32,270 nt of DNA from JAFLBI01 sp964616465. GTDB lineage: Bacteria; Bacteroidota; Bacteroidia; Chitinophagales; Chitinophagaceae. The position numbers and the translations under genes were made by a program. The stretch covers positions 1 through 32,270 of the forward strand of contig CAZTTO010000023.1 in NCBI GenBank assembly GCA_964616465.1, given 5' to 3'. The notes under the pieces are model-generated. The model saw only the letters and a list, made by a program, of their open reading frames with translations. It was not told the DNA's origin and did no database searches. Shown here one piece after another: positions 8,661 through 16,075 of the stretch. How positions within the stretch are numbered: position 1 is the stretch's first letter; every line of letters starts with the position of its first letter.

Positions 8661-9788
8661 ATGAACGGCATAAAAGTATGTCATATCATTAGCGGATATT
8701 ATAGGAATGATCCACGTATTTTTCAAAGGCAATGCAAATCGCTTAAAAAGGCAGGATTTTCTGTAAGTATTTTAACAAACGATGGGCAGACTGATGAGGT
8801 TTTAGATGATATACCTATTTATTCTACATATAAATTTTACAAAAGTCGAATTAGTGTTTTGATGTTTGCAAAATACCAATTTCTAAAACGGGCTCTTGAA
8901 ATAGACGCCGATATATATCAAATGCATTCTCCAGAATTACTATCTCTAGGAATTGTGCTAAAGAAAAAAGGGAAAAAAATAATTTATGATGCTCATGAAG
9001 ATCTTCCAAGACATATTATTGAGAAAGATTGGCTACCTCGTTTAATAAGAAAGCCTTTATCTTTCATAATTGAAAAATATATGGCTAACATTTTGAGGAG
9101 ATATGATGCAATAATTTCTCCCCATTCACATGTTGTTGATAGGTTAAGGGTTATAAATCCTAATATTACTTTAATTACAAACTTTTCGAAGATATTCCCA
9201 AATAAGAAAGTATTATTAAGCGATTATTTGCAACGAGAGAAAATGATCTGCTACTCAGGAACAGTTTATTTGCACAGTAATCAGATGTCAATACTTGAAG
9301 CTATAAAAGGATTTCCTGATATTACATATAGTATCGCTGGTTATTGTACACCAGAATATCTTCAGATTCTATCAACACATCAATCTTATAATAGATTGAA
9401 ATATATTGGTAGGATTAACTGGAATGAGTTGAACTCGTTTTATAATAAAGCAAGAATTGGATTAGTAATCATCGACTATAAATTGAATTTGGGAGGAAAA
9501 AGAGGAACATTTGCAGTTAACAAGATGTTCGAATATATGGAGGCGGGCTTGCCTTTGATTTGCAGCGATTATGAATTATGGAAAGAGATTGTAGATAAAT
9601 ATCATTGTGGAATTTATGTAGAACCTGGAAATATAACCCAGATAAGAGAAGCAATAAAATACTTACTAAATCATCCAGAAAAGGCATATCAAATGGGGCA
9701 AAATGGGCGTAAAGCTGTTGAACTTGAATACAATTGGGAAACTCAACATGTTAGATATATAGAAGTTTTTAGTCAACTTAAAAAATAA
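8661..9788 (+). CDS. GT4-type (GT-B fold) glycosyltransferase
   Basis: A retaining glycosyltransferase of the group 1/GT4 class. I place the start at the ATG at 8661 (MNGIKVCHIIS), which begins at the first beta strand; a TTG two codons upstream is the alternative. The N-terminal acceptor domain has YDAHEDLPRH at about 109-118. The C-terminal donor domain has NKMFEYMEAGLPLICSD at about 287-303, the E-x7-E-like nucleotide-sugar binding region of GT4 enzymes, and ends with the usual Q-M-G-Q-N-G-R helix. The donor and acceptor cannot be told from sequence. It is the last gene before a short AT-only inverted repeat. Confidence 0.87.
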   Translation: MNGIKVCHIISGYYRNDPRIFQRQCKSLKKAGFSVSILTNDGQTDEVLDDIPIYSTYKFYKSRISVLMFAKYQFLKRALEIDADIYQMHSPELLSLGIVLKKKGKKIIYDAHEDLPRHIIEKDWLPRLIRKPLSFIIEKYMANILRRYDAIISPHSHVVDRLRVINPNITLITNFSKIFPNKKVLLSDYLQREKMICYSGTVYLHSNQMSILEAIKGFPDITYSIAGYCTPEYLQILSTHQSYNRLKYIGRINWNELNSFYNKARIGLVIIDYKLNLGGKRGTFAVNKMFEYMEAGLPLICSDYELWKEIVDKYHCGIYVEPGNITQIREAIKYLLNHPEKAYQMGQNGRKAVELEYNWETQHVRYIEVFSQLKK

Positions 9789-9813
9789 TTATTATTTATA
9801 TCGATAATAATTA
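9786..9813. repeat. AT-only inverted repeat at the end of the GT4 gene
   Basis: Perfect 10-bp arms (9786-9795 and 9804-9813) flank an 8-nt loop. The left arm begins at the stop codon of the GT4 gene. The stem contains only A and T, so it would be weak, and no clean U-tract follows. It might be an mRNA 3'-end or processing site inside the operon, or chance in AT-rich DNA. Confidence 0.35.
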
Positions 9814-9833
9814 AAATTTTAAAAATCAAACCA

Positions 9834-10253
9834 ATGGAAAAAATCTATTCAAAAGTACAGCCTGGAGTACTATTACACTTAGTAAATCGTTTAAGTGAGA
9901 TTGAGGGAAGGACAAATGTTGTTCCTGATGAAGAATACTTGCAGCTAGCAACTTTAAAAATGCCAAAAGGACAAACTTTTAAAGCGCACAAACACATTAT
10001 TTTAAAGAAGGAAACTGATATCGCTCAAGAAAGTTGGCTCGTTATTAAAGGCAGTGTTAAATGTATATTTTATGACTTAGACGATACAATTATTGCAGAA
10101 CCCATCTTGTATCCGGGTGATTGCTCAATGACTTTTAGAGGTGGCCATAATTACCTTATTTTAGAAGACGATACTATTGTTTACGAATACAAAACTGGAC
10201 CTTATTATGGTCAAGAAATGGATAAAACTTTTATAGATAAAGAAAATAAATAA
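9834..10253 (+). CDS. WbuC-like cupin protein
   Basis: A 139-residue single-domain cupin. Motif 1 is visible as FKAHKHIILKKE with H52 and H54, and motif 2 as LYPGDCSMTFRGGHNY with H105, so a bound metal is plausible. The C-terminal pattern EYKTGPYYGQEMDKTF recalls the end of WbuC-family cupins found in O-antigen clusters, whose reaction is not established as far as I know. It lies 3 bp before the GDP-mannose dehydratase gene, so it may act on or near the GDP-sugar branch, but that is inference from position. Confidence 0.7.
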   Translation: MEKIYSKVQPGVLLHLVNRLSEIEGRTNVVPDEEYLQLATLKMPKGQTFKAHKHIILKKETDIAQESWLVIKGSVKCIFYDLDDTIIAEPILYPGDCSMTFRGGHNYLILEDDTIVYEYKTGPYYGQEMDKTFIDKENK

Positions 10254-10256
10254 GAA

Positions 10257-11222
10257 ATGAAAAAAGCTTTTATTACTGGTATTGCCGGACAAGACGGTAG
10301 CTATCTTACTGAATATTTACTTAGTTTAGGATACGAAGTGCATGGTATTGTAAGAAGGAATTCTGTGCCTGAGCATCAACAAAGCAGGATTGACTTTGTG
10401 CGCAAAGATTTACACGTTTACTATGGTGATCTGCTTGACGTATCAGGTATTGAAAGATTGTTGGCAAAAATCCAGCCAGACGAGATTTATAATCTAGCTG
10501 CACAGAGTCATGTGAGAATTAGCTTTGATATTCCACAGTTTACGATACAATCCAATGCATTGGGCGTAATGAATATTCTGGATGCATATAGGAATGCATG
10601 TCCAGAAGCAAAGTTCTATCAGGCAAGTTCATCTGAAATGTTTGGTAGTTCAGTAGATCAAGATGGTTTTCAGAGAGAAACAACGCCATTCAGACCCGTA
10701 AGTCCATATGGTTGCTCTAAGGTATTTGCATTCAACATTACTCACAATTATAGGAACGCCTATAAGTTGCACGCATGTAATGGTATATTGTTTAATCATG
10801 AATCCCCAAGAAGAGGAAGTAACTTTGTAACAAATAAGGTGGTGAAAGGTGCAGTACTAATTAAAAAGGGCTTAGCTAAAAAATTGGAATTGGGTAATAT
10901 GGATTCTTATAGAGATTGGGGACATTCTAAAGATTATGTACGAGCAATGCATATGATCATTAATCACACTGTAGCAGATGACTTTGTGGTAGCTACAGGA
11001 CAAACACATTCTGTAAGAGAAATGACTGAATATGTGTTTTCAAAATTGGGAATGGATTATAAAGAATTTGTAGTTCAAAATCCGGTTTTTCTTAGACCTG
11101 AAGAATTGCCATATTTAAGAGGAGATTGCTCAAAGCTCAAGTCAACATTTAATTGGCAACCTGAATATACATTTCATTCATTAATGGATGAAATGATAGA
11201 ATTCTGGATGGATAAACTTTAA
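10257..11222 (+). CDS. gmd: GDP-mannose 4,6-dehydratase
   Basis: An extended SDR enzyme that converts GDP-D-mannose to GDP-4-keto-6-deoxy-D-mannose. The cofactor motif GIAGQDG is at 8-14, the catalytic SSSEMFG region at 124-130 and the Y151-x3-K155 pair in SPYGCSK. The family-specific NGILFNHESPRRG and SYRDWGHSKDYVRAM are clear. At 321 residues it is slightly shorter than typical Gmd (about 340-370). The next genes are an acyltransferase and a perosamine-synthase-like aminotransferase, and no fucose synthase (GMER) is present, so the product probably goes to a 4-amino sugar and not to GDP-fucose. Confidence 0.93.
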   Translation: MKKAFITGIAGQDGSYLTEYLLSLGYEVHGIVRRNSVPEHQQSRIDFVRKDLHVYYGDLLDVSGIERLLAKIQPDEIYNLAAQSHVRISFDIPQFTIQSNALGVMNILDAYRNACPEAKFYQASSSEMFGSSVDQDGFQRETTPFRPVSPYGCSKVFAFNITHNYRNAYKLHACNGILFNHESPRRGSNFVTNKVVKGAVLIKKGLAKKLELGNMDSYRDWGHSKDYVRAMHMIINHTVADDFVVATGQTHSVREMTEYVFSKLGMDYKEFVVQNPVFLRPEELPYLRGDCSKLKSTFNWQPEYTFHSLMDEMIEFWMDKL

Positions 11223-11225
11223 CTG

Positions 11226-11795
11226 ATGGGTGGTAATATTTTTTTTAATCCAAAGGATCTTAAGTACTGTGGTGCCAACGTAATAATTGGTAAAACTGTC
11301 AGAATTAGGTATCCGCAATTAGTTAGTATTGGAGACAATTGTATAATTGACGACTTTACTTATATTTCTACATCCCTGGATCTAGAAGGGTATAACCATA
11401 TTTCGGCTGGATGTAAAATTATTGGAGGCCCCCAATCTGCTGTAATATTAAAGCCATTTTCTACTTTCTCACCCAACGTTGTTATTGCTGCGGGTTCAGA
11501 TGATTACCTTGCTGGCATTGCTACTCCTCTGGTAGATGATTGTTATAAAGGAAACGTAGAACATGGACAAGTTACGATAGGGCGGCATTCGATAGTTGGT
11601 TCCGGTTCGGTTGTGTTACCAAATGTACTATTTGGCGATGGTGCTTCTGTGGGTGCACTCTCTCTAGTGAATAAATCTCTTGAGCCGTGGACACTGTACG
11701 CTGGAATACCAGCCAGGAAGATTAAGAAAAGAGATCAAGATAGAATTTTGGAATATGAACAACAATTTTTAAACAAAATGAATAGCAAACTATGA
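11226..11795 (+). CDS. Left-handed beta-helix sugar acyltransferase
   Basis: A 189-residue hexapeptide-repeat acyltransferase. Imperfect [LIV]-G-x4 repeats run from about 30 to 150 (for example VSIGDNCIIDDF and VTIGRHSIVGSGSVVLPNV), closed by the family ending YAGIPARKIKKRD at 158-170. These proteins form trimers and move acetyl or similar acyl groups from CoA to sugars. It sits between gmd and the 4-aminotransferase, overlapping the latter by 4 bp, which suggests N-acylation of the GDP-4-amino-4,6-dideoxymannose they would make. O-acetylation of the polymer cannot be excluded. Confidence 0.83.
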   Translation: MGGNIFFNPKDLKYCGANVIIGKTVRIRYPQLVSIGDNCIIDDFTYISTSLDLEGYNHISAGCKIIGGPQSAVILKPFSTFSPNVVIAAGSDDYLAGIATPLVDDCYKGNVEHGQVTIGRHSIVGSGSVVLPNVLFGDGASVGALSLVNKSLEPWTLYAGIPARKIKKRDQDRILEYEQQFLNKMNSKL

Positions 11796-12880
11796 CTTTC
11801 ATTCCTCAAATGGAGCCCTGGTTCGGTATAGAAGAAAAGCAGGCATTGAATGCTTATATGGATGAAGGCGGATGGTTAACTGAGTTTAAGAGAACAGAGG
11901 AGTTCGAAACTAGAATAGCCAACTATACAGGAGCTAAACATTGTATTGTTGTCAATAATGGTACAATTAGTTTAACGTTAATGGCAATTGCTGCAGGTAT
12001 TAAGTATGGCGATGAAGTTATTGTACCTAACTATACAATGATTGCTACGCCAAATTCAATTAAAATGATAGGCGCTGTTCCTGTATTTGTAGATGTAGAA
12101 ATAGAAACCCTTTGCATTGATATCAACCAAATTAAAAAGGCAATAACCCCCAAGACAAAAGCTATTTTTTTGGTAAATGCAAATGGCAGATATCCTAAAT
12201 ACAATATTAAAGAGCTGGAAGATTTATGTCACCAAAGAGGATTGATTCTGTTAGAGGATTCAGCACAATCTCTTGGCTCTTTTTATCCTGATGGAAGACA
12301 TCAAGGAACTTCGGGTCTAGGTGGAAGTCTTTCATTTTCTGCACCGAAAATTATTTCCACCGGGCAGGGTGGCGCAATTATCACAAACGACGACAAATTT
12401 GCGTATACATTAAGAAGACTTAAAGATTTTGGTAGAAGTGGTGGTGGAAACGATATTCATAACTCAATTGGATATAATTTCAAGTTTACTGAGATGCAAG
12501 CTGTAATTGGCAATGAGCAAATGAAAAAATTACAGTGGCGGGTAGAAAGGAAGAAAGAAATCTATAGAATCTACCAAGCTGGTTTAAGTGATGTAAAGCA
12601 TGTAAAGATGTTTTACCAGGATTTAGAATTCACCACTCCTTGGTTTTATGATATTCTATGCGAAAGGAGAAATGAGTTGCAGGCTTTTCTAAAATTGAAA
12701 GGGATAGGTACACGTACAATGTATCCTCCAATAAACAAGCAAGAAGCATATGGTGTAGATGCACTTTGTCCTGTTTCAGATGTAGTGGGTGAGAAGGGCC
12801 TTTGGTTACCTTCAGCAGCACAGCTATCTGACGAGCAAATAAAGTATATTGTACAGGCCATAGCCGAATTTTACAATTAG
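11792..12880 (+). CDS. DegT/DnrJ/EryC1/StrS aminotransferase, perosamine-synthase-like
   Basis: A PLP-dependent sugar aminotransferase of 362 residues. The cofactor-phosphate region is NNGTISL at 56-62, the aspartate motif is EDSAQSLGS at 155-163, and the PLP lysine is K186 in FSAPKIISTGQGGA. The lysine is present, so this is not a ColD-type dehydrase, where histidine replaces it. GYNFKFTEMQAVIG follows in the usual place. With gmd two genes upstream, the likely reaction is amination at C4 of GDP-4-keto-6-deoxymannose to GDP-perosamine. The substrate call rests on the neighbourhood. Confidence 0.87.
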   Translation: MTFIPQMEPWFGIEEKQALNAYMDEGGWLTEFKRTEEFETRIANYTGAKHCIVVNNGTISLTLMAIAAGIKYGDEVIVPNYTMIATPNSIKMIGAVPVFVDVEIETLCIDINQIKKAITPKTKAIFLVNANGRYPKYNIKELEDLCHQRGLILLEDSAQSLGSFYPDGRHQGTSGLGGSLSFSAPKIISTGQGGAIITNDDKFAYTLRRLKDFGRSGGGNDIHNSIGYNFKFTEMQAVIGNEQMKKLQWRVERKKEIYRIYQAGLSDVKHVKMFYQDLEFTTPWFYDILCERRNELQAFLKLKGIGTRTMYPPINKQEAYGVDALCPVSDVVGEKGLWLPSAAQLSDEQIKYIVQAIAEFYN

Positions 12881-12889
12881 ACCATTATA

Positions 12890-13684
12890 ATGCAACTATC
12901 AAACGATGTAGCTAATAACTACGCAAAAAATATATCTTTTATAGTAGTTAGCTGTGACCCTTACAAGGACTTATGGGTACCATTTTTCACATGTTTTTTT
13001 AAGTATTGGCCAGACTGCCCTTTGGACGTTTATTTGGCTACGAATAATGAGGTTTTCGATGATGGAAGAGTAAAGATGATCAACATCGGGCCTGATAAGG
13101 ATTATTCAACAAATCTGATTTCAATACTCAGTAAGATTCATACAGACTGGGTGATAATTTGGTTCGAGGACGCTTTTATTTCTAAGCCAGTTAATACGGC
13201 GAATGTATTAATGCTAATTCAGCAAGCTATAGATAACGGTGCTAGTTATCTCAAATTATCAGCTGATGCCCCATGGGTTTATACAGATGATACTACTACG
13301 CTAATTGCGCCAGTACCCAAAAATGTAAAGTATCGAGCCGCATTTGGAATGGCACTTTATAAAAAAGAATTATTATTAAGATTATTGGTTCCGGGAGAAA
13401 GTGCTTGGGATTTGGATAAAAGTCAGAAGTCCAATAGTTTAGAAGACAAGTTTTTTGCTTTAACCACCAATGGACTTAAGAATCCGCCTTTCCATTTTCA
13501 GCACGCAGTTGTTAAGCGTAAGTGGACTTATTCTACACCGACATTTCTCAGAAATGAAGGGTTAGCTCATTTTATCCCTAATCGAGAGCTTCAGTCATTT
13601 AAGGAGCATATATATGTAAAGATGTTTTTGTTTCGACTTAGGGTATTGAGGTTATTCAGATTGTATTGGTATGATAAAGTATAG
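12890..13684 (+). CDS. Putative GT-A-type glycosyltransferase, family not recognised
   Basis: A 264-residue soluble protein without a signal peptide. It opens with a Rossmann-like strand (ISFIVVSCDPYKDLWVPFF), then KYWPDCPLDVYLATN, and has WVIIWFEDAFISKPV at about 87-101, where E93-D94 lie where a GT-A metal-binding acidic motif would be. It resembles uncharacterised proteins I associate with O-antigen clusters in which a ScDxYxDLW...KYWPDCP pattern recurs. No classical DXD is present. The position between sugar-synthesis genes supports a transferase. If true, it supplies the third elongating transferase the locus needs. Confidence 0.6.
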   Translation: MQLSNDVANNYAKNISFIVVSCDPYKDLWVPFFTCFFKYWPDCPLDVYLATNNEVFDDGRVKMINIGPDKDYSTNLISILSKIHTDWVIIWFEDAFISKPVNTANVLMLIQQAIDNGASYLKLSADAPWVYTDDTTTLIAPVPKNVKYRAAFGMALYKKELLLRLLVPGESAWDLDKSQKSNSLEDKFFALTTNGLKNPPFHFQHAVVKRKWTYSTPTFLRNEGLAHFIPNRELQSFKEHIYVKMFLFRLRVLRLFRLYWYDKV

Positions 13685-13705
13685 TTTTTTATTTTTAATG
13701 AATCT

Positions 13706-14113
13706 ATGTTAATCAGTTCCGTTCAACTTATTCATTTGCCTAAGTTTGAAGATGATAGGGGGAATTTGTCTTTTTACGAGTGTGATAATCAGATTCCTTT
13801 CAGTATAAAGCGGGCTTACTGGATTTATGATGTACCGGGTGGATACGAAAGAGGAGGTCATGCTTTCAAGGAGCAAAAAGAATTTATCGTAGCACTATCT
13901 GGAAGTTTTGATGTGGTTATTGATGATGGTCAAAGCAAGGAAAATTTTTCTTTAAACAGATCTTACTACGGTTTATTTGTACCATCCGGTTTGTGGAGAC
14001 AAATGCATAACTTTTCAACAAATGCGCTTGCATTGGTGGCTAGTTCAACCTTATTCTCTGAAGATGATTATATCAGAGATTACCAGGATTTCTTAAAGTT
14101 TAAATATAGATGA
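13706..14113 (+). CDS. FdtA/QdtA-type cupin (WxcM-like), altered active site
   Basis: A 135-residue member of the dTDP-4-keto-6-deoxyglucose 3,4-ketoisomerase cupin family. It has DDRGNLSFYE near the N-terminus, IPFSIKRAYWIYDVPGG, and DDYIRDYQDFLKF at the end. The family's active site has two histidines in HAH (His49 and His51 in FdtA). Here the motif reads RGGHAFKE, with H52 kept and F54 in place of the second histidine. The downstream paralogue keeps HAH. This copy may therefore be inactive, regulatory, or have a changed reaction. It overlaps the next gene by 4 bp (ATGA), so the two are probably made together and could pair as a heterodimer. Confidence 0.8.
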   Translation: MLISSVQLIHLPKFEDDRGNLSFYECDNQIPFSIKRAYWIYDVPGGYERGGHAFKEQKEFIVALSGSFDVVIDDGQSKENFSLNRSYYGLFVPSGLWRQMHNFSTNALALVASSTLFSEDDYIRDYQDFLKFKYR

Positions 14114-14538
14114 GAGATACAACCGTTCATAATTGTAGTATCATTGAATTAAGTAAAATACATAATCGTGCTGGTAATATAACGGTTGTTGAAGAACATA
14201 AGGCAGTACCTTTTCAAATAGAACGCGTTTATTATTTATATGACGTTCCCGGTGAAGAGTCGCGTGGTGGTCATGCACACAAAGCTTTATACCAGTTAAT
14301 TGTTGCAGCCAGCGGCAGTTTTACCATTACGCTAAATGATGGTAAATCTAAAAGAACGTTTATGCTGAACCATCCTAACAAAGGACTGCTGGTTATTCCG
14401 GGCATTTGGAGAGAATTGCACGATTTTTCTTCGGGCTCTGTTTGCCTGGTGCTGGCTTCAATGAAATATGATCCTGATGATTACATACGAGAGTATACAT
14501 CCTTTTTAAATTATAAAAATGGTTCACCAACTTTCTGA
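14110..14538 (+). CDS. dTDP-4-keto-6-deoxyglucose 3,4-ketoisomerase (FdtA/QdtA family)
   Basis: A 142-residue cupin with the intact RGGHAHKAL motif (H55 and H57), IERVYYLYDVPGEES, and DDYIREYTSFLNY at the C-terminus. It would move the keto group of dTDP-4-keto-6-deoxyglucose from C4 to C3, giving the substrate of the aminotransferase two genes on. The residues reported to separate FdtA (Arg/His) from QdtA (Tyr/Arg) align with A21 and R101 here, so whether the 4-hydroxyl ends up galacto (Fuc3N) or gluco (Qui3N) cannot be read off. The gene overlaps the preceding homologue by 4 bp and the acyltransferase by 20 bp. rmlA/rmlB are not in the window. Confidence 0.85.
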   Translation: MRDTTVHNCSIIELSKIHNRAGNITVVEEHKAVPFQIERVYYLYDVPGEESRGGHAHKALYQLIVAASGSFTITLNDGKSKRTFMLNHPNKGLLVIPGIWRELHDFSSGSVCLVLASMKYDPDDYIREYTSFLNYKNGSPTF

Positions 14539-14974
14539 TTGTCAAAACACCGATATCCCAGCGAATACAAATATCTGGCAGTATGTAGTAGTGCTGCCGA
14601 AAGCAAAAATTGGAGAGAATTGCAATATTTGTGCGCATTGTTTTATTGAGAATGATGTTGTTATAGGAAATAATGTTACAGTGAAGTGCGGGGTCTATTT
14701 GTGGGATGGTATTACATTGGAGGATAATGTACAGATTGGTCCCAATGTTACTTTTACAAACGATAAGTATCCCAGAGCGAAGCAGCAATTTGTATTACAA
14801 AGAACCGTAGTTAAAAAGAATGCCTCAATAGGTGCAGGGGCTGTTATTTTGGGCGGTGTTATCATTGGCGAAAATGCACTGATTGGTGCCGGCAGTATTG
14901 TAACGAAAGATGTTCCTGCCAATGAGTTATGGGTTGGTAATCCCGCTCGTTTTATCAGAAAAATTGATTTCTAA
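14519..14974 (+). CDS. Hexapeptide N-acyltransferase, FdtC/QdtC-like
   Basis: A 151-residue left-handed beta-helix acyltransferase. Hexapeptide repeats cover most of the chain (AKIGENCNICAHCFIENDVV, VQIGPNVTFTNDKYPRA, ASIGAGAVILGGVIIGENA), ending in VGNPARFIRKIDF. The TFTNDKYPRA loop is typical of the 3-amino-sugar N-acetyltransferases (FdtC, QdtC, WlbB-like), which use CoA donors. It lies between the ketoisomerase and the 3-aminotransferase, so N-acylation of dTDP-3-amino-3,6-dideoxyhexose is the natural reading. The start at 14519 overlaps the upstream gene by 20 bp and leaves room for the full first coil. Confidence 0.85.
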   Translation: MVHQLSDCQNTDIPANTNIWQYVVVLPKAKIGENCNICAHCFIENDVVIGNNVTVKCGVYLWDGITLEDNVQIGPNVTFTNDKYPRAKQQFVLQRTVVKKNASIGAGAVILGGVIIGENALIGAGSIVTKDVPANELWVGNPARFIRKIDF

Positions 14975-14977
14975 TAT

Positions 14978-16075
14978 ATGATACCTTTTTTAAGTTTAAA
15001 AGATATTAATCAGTCTAGGGCAGATGAAATTGTAGATGCTGTTAAGCAGGTTGTCGATTCTGGTTGGTACCTACATGGAAAATGTACAAAACAGTTTGAA
15101 GACAATTATTCAAGCTATATTGGTGTTAAGCATACCATTGGTGTGGCAAATGGACTGGATGCACTACGCCTTATTCTAAGGGCTTATATGGAAATGGGGA
15201 TTATGGAGGAAGGTGACGAAGTAATTGTTCCTGCCAATACCTACATTGCCTCTGTCTTGGCAATTACAGAAAATAAGCTTAAGCCTGTTTTCGTTGAACC
15301 CAATGCGGATACTTTTCAAATTGATTCCAAGCTAATTGAATCGGCTATTGGGGTTAAAACAAAAGCAATAATGATTGTGCATTTATACGGCCAATGCGCT
15401 TTTGATAATGCTATTGCTGAAATAACTGCGAAATACAATCTTAAGCTGATAGAAGATAATGCACAGGCGCATGGTTGTTTATTTAACGGTAAGAAAACAG
15501 GTTCTTTGGGGCACGCAGCTGGGCATAGTTTTTACCCCGGGAAAAACCTTGGTGCATTGGGGGATGGAGGTGCCATAACCACGGATGATGACATATTGGC
15601 CCAGGTGATCAGGGCTATTGCCAATTATGGTTCTACAGTAAAGTATGTTTGCGATTACAAAGGGTTGAACAGTAGATTAGATGAAATTCAGGCCGCAATT
15701 TTAGATGTTAAATTGAAATACCTAGATCTGGAGATTACTGCACGAAAAGCTGTTGCAAAAAGATACATGGATGAAATTAGCAACGATAAATTATTTATTC
15801 CGCAATTAAGTGATTGGAATGCCCATGTTTTTCATTTATTTCCGGTACTGGTAGAACAAAGAAATCTATTTCAGCAATATTTAACAGATAATGGTATACA
15901 GACTTTGATACATTATCCCATACCTCCACACAAGCAAAAATGCTATTCGGAATATGGACATTTAAGTTTTCCAATAACGGAAAAGATTCATGAACAGGAA
16001 CTTAGTTTGCCAATGAGTCCAACTTTGAAAGCTGAGGAAATTAGAAAGGTTATTGAAGTGATCAATCAATGGTAG
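14978..16075 (+). CDS. dTDP-3-keto-6-deoxyhexose 3-aminotransferase (FdtB/QdtB type)
   Basis: A PLP aminotransferase of 365 residues in the DegT/DnrJ/EryC1/StrS family. VANGLDALRLILRA (56-69) and the long MEMGIMEEGDEVIVPANTYIAS segment are characteristic of the FdtB/QdtB branch. The aspartate-region motif is EDNAQAHG at 159-166 and the PLP lysine is K189 in SFYPGKNLGALGDGGA, a diagnostic pattern for this branch. With the ketoisomerase and acyltransferase just upstream it completes a dTDP-3-acylamino-3,6-dideoxyhexose pathway from the RmlB product. It overlaps the following glycosyltransferase gene by 7 bp. Confidence 0.9.
   Translation: MIPFLSLKDINQSRADEIVDAVKQVVDSGWYLHGKCTKQFEDNYSSYIGVKHTIGVANGLDALRLILRAYMEMGIMEEGDEVIVPANTYIASVLAITENKLKPVFVEPNADTFQIDSKLIESAIGVKTKAIMIVHLYGQCAFDNAIAEITAKYNLKLIEDNAQAHGCLFNGKKTGSLGHAAGHSFYPGKNLGALGDGGAITTDDDILAQVIRAIANYGSTVKYVCDYKGLNSRLDEIQAAILDVKLKYLDLEITARKAVAKRYMDEISNDKLFIPQLSDWNAHVFHLFPVLVEQRNLFQQYLTDNGIQTLIHYPIPPHKQKCYSEYGHLSFPITEKIHEQELSLPMSPTLKAEEIRKVIEVINQW

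Noticed and set aside
10257..12880. GDP-L-fucose or colitose pathway
   Set aside because: No GMER/fucose synthase is present, and the aminotransferase keeps its PLP lysine, unlike the ColD dehydrase that starts colitose synthesis.
14393..14788. 131-codon open frame on the minus strand
   Set aside because: It lies antisense to the clear ketoisomerase and hexapeptide acyltransferase genes and its translation resembles no protein family.
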